A stretch of 64,000 nt of DNA from contig RHPI01002823.1 of NCBI GenBank assembly GCA_009103225.1, positions 611,322 to 675,321 on the forward strand, given 5' to 3'. Made by a program: the position numbers and the translations under genes. The first letter of the stretch is position 1; every line of letters begins with the position of its first letter. The DNA is from Chlorokybus atmophyticus. Its lineage: Eukaryota > Streptophyta > Chlorokybophyceae > Chlorokybales > Chlorokybaceae. Below, in pieces: positions 48,101 through 58,640 of this stretch. A model generated the notes under the pieces. That model was not told the DNA's origin, did no database searches, and saw nothing but the letters and a program-made list of their open reading frames with translations.

Positions 48101-48420
48101 GTCAAATACCTATAAGATCCCAATCGGTGCCGGCCACACGAGACAACAGCTCGTGACCTGCTTGCAGAGGCAGAAGCGGCAATCGTGTGGCTGATGCTAC
48201 CGTTTGAGGAGGAGGAAGCACCGGTAGAAATGGCCCCCCAACAGTTCGGCCTTGCCCACAAATTGATTGAAAAGCTAGCTATAACTTACTTAGGGATCCA
48301 TATGCAAGCAACATATCCATTTTTGCACTTTTTGCGGCTGCAGCCACAACTTAGTTTGGTATCGAGCTGCCATTCAGGTCAACTAGCTGGTGTGAATTAA
48401 GTTTGATACCCGTCTTTTTT
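45111..48420 (+). pseudogene. decayed coding fragments, probably a transposase
   Basis: Plus-strand pieces read RVPTFAIDLAWFSQGAPKTA, then (after a frame change at about 45800) LLSPTLLHAVAPGIFACLMQ and RRLLELRRLVEPRSTMPN. Further on come SGGHWYCLEHQQAQ at 47340, IMTDNADPERRRYINECGD at 47648 and an acidic piece WLMLPFEEEEAPVEMAPQQF at 48190-48400. Order and style suggest one transposon-type gene eroded by stops and indels. A minus-strand frame at 47346-46933 is also protein-like. The family cannot be assigned. Confidence 0.3.
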
Positions 48421-50840
48421 TGAACTTAATAATAGCCACATCCTAAATTAATTTTTGATAGATCGTGTATTAAGGAGATTAATCTTAATGCGTGATCTAA
48501 AACATTATGGCCGCAGTTTGCGGCGAAAAAACTAAAAGAGCCACAAAATACGAGACTTTGTCGCTCCAGTCGCTCGAGTTTCAAACCTGCGCGGCAGCAT
48601 CTGTTGTGTTACCAAGCAACATCACATGACCTAACAACGGACCAGCTAGACTACGACGACACGAGACACCTGTTACGCGGGTGTAAAGCATCTAGGCTAT
48701 ATCGGCTGCCTCAAATTGTCTCACGTGCCGCAATGCATGCATCACGCATGCACCAACAGCTGCATACAACGGCACTACCAGTATATGTATATATACATAT
48801 ACATATATATACATATACATATGTAGTCATACATATAAATATATTTGGTATATGCATATATATATACTGCGGTATTTATTTACTTATTTATATATATACC
48901 ACTTGTATCAATAAGATAAAGGTGAAGGTGGATTTTACCACTATAAAGGTGACTTGGGGAGGGAGACTTTGTTCGACTTGCCGTTTTATCCAATCACAGC
49001 GCGAGATTACCGGCAAATGTTTGCATTATGCGCTCTGCGTCACCTGTTGGCGCAAGGTTGGTTGCGAAGTTCTGGTCAAGTCTTTACATGTGTACCTCAT
49101 GTGCTACCACGGTTTACCAATGATTATACATGCAAGTCGCAGCCTTCTACTCGCTTGCCCCGCGGCCTGCTACTAGCAGGCCGCAGGGCAAGCCATGAAT
49201 AGGCCGCGGGGTTGAACCGGCAATTTGGCAATAATGAGATCGTAAAATTATTATGGTTTGTATCAATGGAAGGATCGATCCTAGCGTTCCGAAATTGTTA
49301 AGTATGAAGTCTCGTATCGTTGATGGAACCGGTCACAATTTTAATGATGATGTGTACAGCTTTAGCATGCAACCTGATTGCAATCTAATGTTATAGTCGA
49401 GTCCTCAATTGCGTTAAGGAGTAAAGACGCATTGTTAATGGATTGGTCACAACTGTAGTTGCGACTTACACAAGTCTTTCTCACGGCATGAACCCTTAAT
49501 TACGTATACACCGAGTCCTTAACATTGTTGGGGATCCGGTACTTACGATCGTCACCTGCGGATTGCCGTTTGTGACAGGTTGCAATACAATTCCGGCTGC
49601 AGCTACAACATATTTTCGGATCCATCATAAATTTTGTGAAATCCGCAATAGTGTCCGGCTTTGTAACGATGCTCGTGCTGACTGAACACCTCACCAGAGC
49701 TACCAGCCTGGTGAACGAGTTAGGATGCAACTGAGCACACTAATGGCGCTATCACACATGCACCTACTCGCAATCAATCAACAACAGTATTCGCACCGTG
49801 GGGTTGAACACCTTGAGGGCAATGTAGGCGCCTCAAAGCTTGTGGGGGCAGTTCGGTCCGTGCAAGAGCTGTAGCAAAAGCACACCCATGCGCACACACG
49901 CACCGTGGATGCAAACTACGCAAGCACGCACACACCGTCCACAACAAGGGCAATAACTTAATTTCCACTCGGTCCAACCTCCTTAATAGCAGTATACTAG
50001 CTACTTATATGCCTAAGAGGCTACACTATGATTGTAGAAGTCAACTATGTTGACTCCACCGCGAACACATGCTCAAAAACACGTGAATTAGCTGTTTGAA
50101 CTGCGTCGGCGCATAGAAACTGTCAACGGTGGTCAAATGTCAGCGCATAACGCTCGCGTGACCTTTTCAACGTGCGCCCTCGATGTAGGAATAACCCGGC
50201 GACTCGGGACTTTATATAAACATAACGCGTCAGGCCTGTTAAACAGGGCTGTTTTGGGGTAAAAGGGCTAGAAACGTAGCTTAAAAGCAAGTGTAACACC
50301 AACTTTGTTACAGGCTTTGTCCATTACAAAGTTGCGGACCTAACCTGATTTGCCAAAACCCATTTCTACCGGTGAAGAGCAAGCTCCGGCGTCTCCTGTA
50401 CGTTCCCTAGCGCGTGCTTTGTTCTATGATGACGGACAGCAATCGAGAGGAGTAGCGAAGTTGGTAGTCCAGATTGGTAGTTCAGATCTACTTAGCTGGG
50501 AGTGTGCAAAGCTGCAATGCTCGTATCACTTGGTGTTGTGTATTTCAAACCAGCTCAGTTAATCGTTATTATGCTCATGCATGTAACAGCTACATTTTTA
50601 CGTAATACAACAGCACTGCGGGCAAAGCAAGCCAAACAACAGAATTGTAAGGCTTGGCAAGTGACTGAGAGTCACTATACACACCTCAGATACCTGTCCA
50701 CAACACATGCACATAACGATGCTGGCAATCAGTGACAGACGCATATAGTTATGCTAAGCAACGATATATGACGACAGGTAGGCATTAATCACCTTCAGTT
50801 GCTTGAAGAATGCCTTAATTTTACAATAACTATCTAGTTG
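48421..50840. other. non-coding region with TA-rich tract and hairpin
   Basis: A TA-rich microsatellite-like tract occupies 48780-48900. An inverted repeat (CTTGCCCCGCGGCCTGCTA and its complement) lies at 49151-49189. No convincing gene was seen. Confidence 0.4.
49151..49189. repeat. 39-base near-perfect palindrome
   Basis: Arms of 19 bases, CTTGCCCCGCGGCCTGCTA and TAGCAGGCCGCAGGGCAAG, differ from perfect complementarity at one position. Confidence 0.85.
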
Positions 50841-51147
50841 GTGCCTGTTCATTAAAAACAAGTCACATGCGCTGGACTAATGTGTAAGCTGCAAATGCCT
50901 GTCAAATAGGCTGAGTCACTTGAGTTACACCAATGTGTAACTTGTAGATGCCTGTTAATTGGGTGTAGTCACTTATTGGGGCCTGATCTATAACTGAAAG
51001 GTGCCCGTTAATTAAGTATTGTCACCTGTTAAAGCCTGTTAGGTAAAGGGTAGGTGCCTGTTAATTAGGCATAGTCAACTGTTAGGGCCTGATAGATAAC
51101 TTATAGATGCCTGTTAACTAGGCATAGACGATCGTTACGGCCTGATA
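50841..51147. repeat. ~53-bp degenerate tandem array, left part
   Basis: About six units, each starting GCCTGTTAATTAGGCATAG or a variant and containing GGCCTGATAGATAACTTA, follow one another. The array is cut by the retrotransposon at 51148 and resumes at 58557. Confidence 0.85.
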
Positions 51148-51469
51148 TGTAATGGAGTGCTACCGCTATGCGGTTCCCCGCCGTGAGAAATAAGGGTCCC
51201 AACGGGATCAACACACCCATTAGAGTCGTATTAGGGCCTTTATAGGCCCCTATAAGATGTTATGTTATGTAACACCAATATCGACTTGAGACTCATGTCT
51301 CAACATGAGTCTCAAGTCGATATCGGCCGCATGGCGGCGCTGCTAATGCAGCGACCGCTACAGTCAGGGGATCTTTCGATCCCCCGGCTGCCAGCGGCGG
51401 CGGCGACGTTGCTGTGGTGGTAGTGTTGGGGTAGGGCATTAAGGGGGCGGTAGCACCCCCCTTCGTACA
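51148..51469 (+). repeat. 5' LTR
   Basis: The 322-base repeat contains a perfect 20-base inverted repeat with 6-base loop (51278-51323) and a CGG-rich 3' third. It ends CGTACA just before the primer site. Confidence 0.93.
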
Positions 51470-51471
51470 TT

Positions 51472-51483
51472 TGGTATCGGAGC
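51472..51483 (+). other. primer-binding site, initiator Met tRNA type
   Basis: TGGTATCGGAGC differs by one base from the common TGGTATCAGAGC site complementary to the 3' end of initiator Met tRNA. Confidence 0.8.
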
Positions 51484-51501
51484 TAAGGCGTGGGGGCCTG
51501 G

Positions 51502-52037
51502 TGTCACAGCCCACTCGACCACAAAAGACTTGGTGCTTTTATGGTCGATTTGTGGTAATTTAATGTACCTTCCCGTTACATTCCCCCCCACTTAAGAACG
51601 CTGACGTCCTCGGCAGCTGGCGCTCTCATCAGCTGGGGAATTTTCTTCCCAGGGGTCTGATTTAGGGTCGGTCACCGGCCCCACCATTCAAGGACCGCCC
51701 AATTTAGGCCCATACCGGTCAGCGCGCGCATAGCGCGCCGCTGCCGGCCCCACAGGTCGCGTCGCCGCGATAGGCAGGTCGCGCCCTGCCGCGCCGACTG
51801 AACTGGTCAGTTCGGCGCGACTGCCATTAGGCAAGTCGCGACCCATCGATGATGGCACTCATAAAGTGACCATTTACGATTATTGGATCGAGAAACAACG
51901 ACCGCGGAATTCGTGTGCAAGGCAGGAATCGTACCCGGGTCTCAAGCTCCAATACCAATGTCACAGCCCACTCGACCACAAAAGACTTGGTGCTTTTATG
52001 GCCGATTTGTGGTAATTTAATGTACCTTCCCGTTACA
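51502..52037 (-). mobile_element. nested antisense TRIM (miniature LTR element)
   Basis: Two 79-base repeats (51502-51580 and 51959-52037) differ at one base (GGTCG/GGCCG). Each starts TG and ends CA. Read on the minus strand, the repeat at 52037-51959 is followed at once by TTGGTATTGGAGC (51958-51946), a primer site, and the other repeat is preceded by AGTGGGGGGGAA (51592-51581), a purine tract. Flanks are CCTGG and CATGG, a possible 5-bp duplication with one change. The whole is 536 bases with no ORF, fitting a terminal-repeat retrotransposon in miniature. Confidence 0.85.
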
Positions 52038-52959
52038 CATGGGGGGGCGGCGACGGCTTTGGCGGCGGCGGGGCGCAGAGGCGGCAGTCGGCGCTGCTCA
52101 TTGCCGACGTCAGACCGGCGGCCTGATAGCGGCGGCAGCGGCGGCAGCTAGCAGCCGCTACCCACTACGGTGAGTAGTGGTAGTTGTTGTTGTTGTACAG
52201 TTGTATATACAGTTGTATAGTGCTGCTGTTGGTGTAGCCTAGCCTTGCCTTGCCTTGCTTGCTTAGCCTAGTCTAGCTTGCCTTGCCTAGCCTAGCTTGT
52301 TAGTGTGAAGGGGAGGCGGCCACCCAGGCAGCCTCACCTCAAGTAGTGCATCTCAGCACATCACTTGTAATCATCACATTATTACTTGTGAGTGTGCTCG
52401 TGGTTGGGGCTGCCACCACGTGGATTCGTGGTGGTGTAAGGGGGGGTTGTAGTTGTTTACACTTCTCCCACCCCAAGAAAGCCGTCTAATGTCAACTTGG
52501 GCTGTTTTGGCCGCCATTCAGTGCGGTAGGGCCGCCAGATTCATTTTGCGCGATTGATATCAAACCCTCAACTCACAACTTGTCGATATCAGCCTGTAGG
52601 GCTGATTCAACGAGAGTTTGGCACCTTTTGTGTCATGTACACTTGTGAGTTGAGTAGGGTTATACAAACTAAAAATTTTGTTGTTGTAGCTTGTGAATCG
52701 TCGCATGGATTTACGTACGGTTTGTTTACAAGCGAGCGTCTTGTTGAGAGGTGTTGGGCAGTCATTTTACGTGCTGTTTGGCCCAAGTATAGCACTTTGA
52801 AATCAACGAGAAAGAAACAACAAAACTTGACACTTTTAGAGTGCACAACTCGTGTGCTTGTGCACTCGTGCATTTGTAAACTTCTTGACGGTCTCCTTGG
52901 GCAGATAACTTACCAAGGAGAGGAAGGTGGGATGTATCCCGTTCCTGAGGATTCATTTT

Positions 52960-54351
52960 ATGGAGGAGCCATCAAGTGATGAGGAAGTGAAGCACTCGGA
53001 AACGAGTGGTAGTTACAATGTCAGTGAGGAGGAAGAAGCCAAGTCTAAGAGTGGTGAAGCTACTTCAAAGAAGTCCTTTCATAACAAACAACCTATGGAC
53101 GCTCAGAGCACCATCGGGGCGGCTATAGCAAAGTACGCATTAAACCGTGAGGCTCTTCTTGCTGCACACCCCCGGCTTCGCAAAGAAGTGTGGGATGCGT
53201 GGGCGCAGCAAGTTCGTAACGCATATGAGACGGACTTTGCGGCACTCCCGCGCGCAAGCAAGGGAATGGTGATTCGCATGATTGAACACAAGTTGATGCG
53301 TAATGTACCGCAACTCATGCGCACAGATCCAGCAGTGGCCGCTCTTATGGCCACTTATGACAAACCAGGCCCGTATCCAGGGCAGAGAATGGCTTTCGAG
53401 GCTCTCACGTTATTGACGGTGAAAAAAGGAGCGTTGCACGGACCTCTTCTGGTACTTGGGGCCTAATCTGCAGAAGAAGTTAGGTCGAGAAGAGCGCTTG
53501 ACTACACGCCTCAATGCTATGCAGTCCGAGTTGGTGGCATTACGCCAACAGGTGGCCGGGGCTACCACAACTGTAGCAGGGACATCAGTTGGCCTACCCG
53601 TCACAGCGCTGAACAAGCCCGAGAAGTTCAAGCCCAATGGGGCTGTGAACATTCATGATAGGGTGGTGAATGTAAATCCCTACTTGGCTGCACTTCAGCG
53701 ACCAATTAGTGAGCATACATTTGTTGCTAAGTTGCTCATGCCACCTGACGCTTTGGCCGAAGGGCACGTCAAACAGAGGATGGTGCTCCCAAGACTGTGG
53801 AGGCATAGTTTCAGTTCTTGGTGGAGCGCTACGGTGGCATGGACCCGGCTACTGCTGCTCGCAACAAGTTTACCAAGCTGCGAAAGAATGGTCGGGCGGC
53901 TTCAGTGTACTTGCAGGAGTTTCAGGCACTTATTGGCCGTGTCAACAGTGGGCTCATGCCCATGTACAAGGCTGAACAGTCTGACCTGTACAAGCGCGGC
54001 TTGGATGCGCGCTTGCGCGACCAGTTGCAATACAACACGTCGACGGGGCAACCGTGGGTTCCCGCGGACCTCACAACCTTGTAGAGGTTGAGTGTGTATC
54101 TGTTCAACAACGATGCTGCGGCTGTGCAGGACAAGCCACAGGTGGTGGCTTCAGTCAAGCCACATGGGGGAGGGGGGAAGCGGTTCCCTCCACCAAGTGC
54201 GCATGCGGCAAAAAAGGCCAAGACCTCATACGCACCTGCCAGTGGTGCTACGCCTATTGCAGCACGCGCCTGCTACGTGTGCCATCAACCACGCCACATT
54301 GCGAAGAACTGCCCAACCAAGGGAAAGGGCAAGGCCAAGAAGGTTGAATAG
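52960..54351 (+). pseudogene. gag: chromovirus gag
   Basis: The reading begins MEEPSSDEEVKHSETSGSYN with an acidic N-terminus. A coiled part (REERLTTRLNAMQSELVALR) follows, then the capsid core (FTKLRKNGRAASVYLQEFQA, SDLYKRGLDARLRDQL) and one CCHC zinc knuckle CYVCHQPRHIAKNCP near the end. A frameshift at about 53455 and stops at 53809 and 54082 break it. Confidence 0.85.
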
Positions 54352-54360
54352 AATTACATC

Positions 54361-57300
54361 GTGACTAATGTACCTTCATCTGGTGGCCAGTTGCTAGTGT
54401 TGCATACAGCAAACTTGTTTGATAAATTGTCTCGTGTGCATGTAATGATACATGCATGGCAAGCACATGATAAGCTGCCACTTTTTGTTAGTGAAAAAGT
54501 GGATGACAATGCTTGTGTGCTCGTGCATGTAGAGTTTAACATGCCAACAGAAGTTTTGCGCACATTGTGTAAGTTACAAAATAAACACACGACACTGAGT
54601 GTGGTTGTCATGGTGCCCAAGTATCATGGATCGTGGCTAAAGCATACTCGGGGGGGAACTGTGTTGAAGCAATTCACAAAGCGTGAGACGGGGACAGTGC
54701 GGTTGTAAGCAGTATTGATTAACCCACGCATTAGTCACGGAATCTTGGCTACCTTTCAAGGGCGAGTAGTACCTTTATTGTGGACCTTCACAGGCATGGC
54801 ACAGGGTATTACTAGCTCGTTCTTGGTTGACACCGGGGCAATGCATAACTCCTATTGATCCGTCGAAGATAAATGGGTTATGCGCAATAAGATAGCGTGT
54901 AAACCCTCAGCCTTCTCAACTGCTGGTGCTGGAAGTGCGTTATCAGTAAAGTGAAATGAAGTTGAAAGTTAAGATTGGTAATTATTAAGCCAATTTAACT
55001 TTCATCGTAGTACCCATTGACATAGCTGGTGTTGATGTGGTATTTGGCCAAGAATATCAAGATCAAGTGCATATGACATTAGATACTGCTGCACGGTTGT
55101 GCACAGTAAAGAAGGGGCGTAAGCGCATCACTTTGTCCGTGCAGGGGTCGCATAGCTTGGAATACAAGCAAACAGACCCCGCGTAACTTACGGCGCTTCA
55201 AGTTAAGCGTGCGTTACGTCAAAACACACCTGCTTTTTTAATGCACTTAACGTCGAGTGATGATGTAGTGCCTGGCAATACAAAAGGTGTGGCGGACATC
55301 ATTGACAAGTTTTATGATGTGTTTTAAAATGAGTTGCCGGGCTTGCCCGTCGATCACGGTGTCGGGCACACAATACCTTTAATTCCAGATAGTGAGCCTC
55401 CATTTTTACCTATATATAGGTTGAGCCCTCGTGAGAGGGGGGATATGAAAACACAGACAAAAGAGTTATTGGAAAAGGGATTGATTGAACCAAGTTCTTC
55501 ACCCTGTGGCGCACCCATCTTGTTTGTTATGAAAAAGAAAGGGAAGTTGCGCATGTGTGTGGATTACCGAGCTCCAAACAAGATCACGATAAAAGACAGA
55601 TACCCGTTGCCAAGGATTAATGATGTGTTTAACAGGTTGTCAGGCAATGCGTACTTGAGTACGCTAGACTTAACAAGTGGCTATCATCAAATCCGGATTC
55701 ATCCTTTGGATGTCTATAAGACAGCATTCAAGACACCTACGGGCCATTATCAATACAAAGTGTTACCTTTTGGATTGACTAATGCACCCGCTGTGGTTCA
55801 GAAGGAAATGAATAAAATTTTCGGTGATATGCTTGGTCAACATGTCATGATATACTTAGACATCATTGCCTTCAGCAAAACAAAGGAGGATCATATACAA
55901 CACTTCGAAGCGGTGTTTGCAAGATTGCGCAAACATCGTTTGTTGGCAAATCTCACCAAGTGTGGTTTTTGTAAAACGGAGTTGCCCTTTCTTGGTCACA
56001 TTGTGAGTGGTGCGGGTATCAAGCCTGACCCTCGCAAAGTACTGGTTGTGAAAGAGTGGCCCCAACCTTAAAATGTCCATCAACCAAGGTCGTTTCTAGG
56101 GTTGGCAAACTACTTTCGCAAGTTCATGATGGGGTACTCGACAGTTGTCATGCCTTATACCAAACTGTTGCGTAAAGATGCCCCGTTCACTTGGACAACA
56201 GCACAAGAAGTTGCTATGCAAAAGATGAAGTTGGCTTTAACATCGGCGCCAATGTTAGCACTGCCAAATTGGAACAAACACTTCACAGTGGTCAGTGACG
56301 CTCCAACACTAGGGTGTGGTGCGGTACTGTTGCAAGATGGCCGACGTTGTGCGTATGAGAGTAGGAAGTTCATTCCTGCAGGGGTGAACTACACTACAAC
56401 AGAGCAAGAACTATTGGGTATAGTTCATGCTCTTGAGACATGGAGATGTTACTTAGAGGGTGTTCAGCTCACTGTTGTGACTGATCACAACCCCGTTGGT
56501 GTACTTCTCAACACAAAACTTGTCGAGACGGCAAGCGCGCTGGAATGAGTTTTTGTCCAGGTTCACCTTTTATTGGGTGTATCGGCCGGGCAGAACCAAT
56601 GTGGCTGACCCTTTGAGTTGCTGCCCGTCATTACTGGTGGTGATGCGCGTGCAATTACTTATTTGCGACACGCAACACATTGACTCCCGCTGATGAGTTT
56701 GTGCAAAATGTTGTACAGGGGTACACTTTGGACCCGTGGTTTTTGATTGCAGACAACTTACAAAAGTTTAACCAACGTGACAATCTGTATTACATGAGCA
56801 ACAGTTTGGTGATACCTGACCATGCTGACCTGCATGTAAAATGAATAGCGGATATACACGATCCACCTTACGCTAGGCATTTTGATAGTCGCAAGACCAT
56901 TGAGGCAGCTCAACAGTTGTATTGGTGACCATCGTTGCCTGCTGATGTGAAGCGGTATGTGGACACGTGTGACAAATGTCAACGTGACAAACCGTTACTT
57001 CAAAAGCCCGCTGGGCTACTGCTGCCGTTATCAGCTCCTGACAGTAAGTGGGAAAGTGTGAGTATGGACCTTATTACTGAGCTCCCCGAGACATCGTTGG
57101 GTCATACTGCGGTTGCAGTATTTGTGGATTGTTTGACCAAAAAGGTTCACATTGTTCCTTGCCGTACGGAGATAGGCTCCCGCGATCTGTCGCATCAGTG
57201 TTCAAGTTGCATGACTTGCCTCGCAATATTGTCTCTGATCATGACCTGAGGTTTGTGGCTCATTTTTGGACGTCGCTATGCAACTTCCTGCAGATACAGT

Positions 57301-58114
57301 AGCACATGAGTACCGCTTGTCATCTGCAGACTGATGGTCAGACTGAACGCGCCAATCAAGTGATTGAAGGAACCATTCGGCATTATGTCAGTCCGAATCA
57401 GTCTGATTGGGATATTTATCTTTCAATGGCTGAGTTCGCGATTAATAATGCATGGCAAGAGAGTGTGCAGGAAACTTCGTTTTTCTTGATTACGGAGTGC
57501 ATCCACAAAATCCTGTGAGAATTAAGTTGCCGGCCAACGACTTGACTCGCATGCCTGCAGCGCACGAGATGGCTGCGGCCATGCAAGACAGGTTAGCTTT
57601 GGCAAAGAGCTGTCTGCGCGCAGCACAAGACAGACAGAAAGCCCAAGCTGATAAGCATCGTAAGCAGGCCGACTATGATGTGGGCAATTTGGTGCTTTTG
57701 AGCACCAAAAACATGTCCATCAAGGGCGTGGGTACCCGAAAGTTTTTCCCTCGCTGGATAGGCCCCTTCAAAGTGGTTGATCAGGTCGGCACTCACGCGT
57801 ATCGATTGGAGTTACCACAATCCATACATATACATAACGTGTTTCATGTGAGTGTATTAAAACCGTATCGTCCAGACGGTCGGGTTCAACCTCCTCCACC
57901 CCCTGTCGCAGTGGATGGCGATGATACTTTTGAGTACAAGGTGAAAAAAATTCTGAGTCACCGTAAGCCCCGACGCGGACGCGCGCCGACTTACTTGGTG
58001 AAATGGAAAGGGTATGGTGTTGAACACAACACGTGGAAACCCAAAAGGAATCTTACCAACTGCCAGGAGATTCTTCGGGCGTACAGGAGTGATGTGTCCG
58101 CACGCGGACGGTAA
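54361..58114 (+). pseudogene. pol: chromovirus pol (PR-RT-RH-IN-chromodomain)
   Basis: The protease motif is FLVDTGA near 54820. Reverse transcriptase (55334-56071) shows LRMCVDYRAPNKITIKDRYP, STLDLTSGYHQI and LPFGLTNAP, but the catalytic YLDD box reads YLDI. RNase H (56102-56548) shows LGCGAVLLQDGR and TTEQELLGIVHAL. Integrase shows the HHCC region ending YVDTCDKCQRDK, SMDLITELP, SDHDLRF and QTDGQTERANQ. The C-terminus (57900-58110) is a chromodomain, EYKVKKILSHR ... YLVKWKGYGVEHNTWKPKRN. Stops and shifts occur at about 54860, 55320, 56070, 56690, 56928 and 57300. Confidence 0.93.
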
Positions 58115-58225
58115 AAGGGTGCTGGCAGACATTTTTACCGCTTCGGCCCTGGTTCTTTTCTCACTCAGGTTTTCAGTGCTTACGGTGGGGCCTTGGTAAC
58201 CCTTCAATGAGGACATTGAAACCTA

Positions 58226-58236
58226 ATTGGGGGGAA
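58226..58236 (+). other. polypurine tract
   Basis: The tract lies directly before the 3' LTR and carries the run GGGGGGAA. Confidence 0.75.
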
Positions 58237-58556
58237 TGAAACGGAGTGCTACCGCTATGCGGTTCCCCGCGCTTAATTTAATGAGAAACAAGGGTCCCAA
58301 TGCAATAAATACAGCCATTAGAGTCGTAGTTGGGCCTTTATAAGCCCTAATAAGGTGTTATGTTATGTAACACCGATATCGACTTGAGACGTGAGTCTCA
58401 AGTCGATATCGGCCGCATGGCGGCGCTGCTAACGCAGCGACCGCCATAGCCAGGGAATCTTTCGATCCCCTAGCTGCCAGCGGCGGCGGCGACGCTGCTG
58501 TGGTGGTGGTGTTGGGGTAGGGGATTAAAGAGGGCGGTAGCACCCCCCTTCTGACA
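58237..58556 (+). repeat. 3' LTR
   Basis: The 320-base copy of the 5' LTR starts TGAAACGGAGTGC and ends CTGACA. Its central palindrome has a shorter loop than the 5' copy. Confidence 0.93.
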
Positions 58557-58640
58557 TGATAGGTAACTTACATGTGCTTGTTAAGTAGGCATAGTCGACT
58601 GTTAAAGACTGAATTGTAACGGGTAGGGTCTGATAGTAAT
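58557..58640. repeat. ~53-bp tandem array, right part
   Basis: It continues the unit interrupted at 51147 (GGTAACTTACATGTGCTTGT, then GGCATAGTCGACTGTTAAAG). Confidence 0.75.

Larger units (their letters stand above)
51148..58556 (+). mobile_element. Ty3/gypsy chromovirus, complete but inactive
   Basis: LTRs at 51148-51469 and 58237-58556 both begin TG and end CA and are clearly the same sequence with scattered changes and small indels. TGATA is duplicated at 51143-51147 and 58557-58561. TGGTATCGGAGC (51472-51483) is an initiator-Met-tRNA-type primer site two bases after the LTR. A purine tract (GGGGGGAA) precedes the 3' LTR. Gag and pol follow in plus orientation, with domain order protease, reverse transcriptase, RNase H, integrase and chromodomain. 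Stops and frameshifts run through both genes. Confidence 0.95.

Noticed and set aside
50841-51147. CRISPR array
   Set aside because: The units are whole tandem repeats without unique spacers, and the surroundings are eukaryotic.
51915-52151. 78-codon ORF at 51915-52151 as part of gag
   Set aside because: It lies across the end of the nested TRIM and a GGC-rich leader and has no gag motif.
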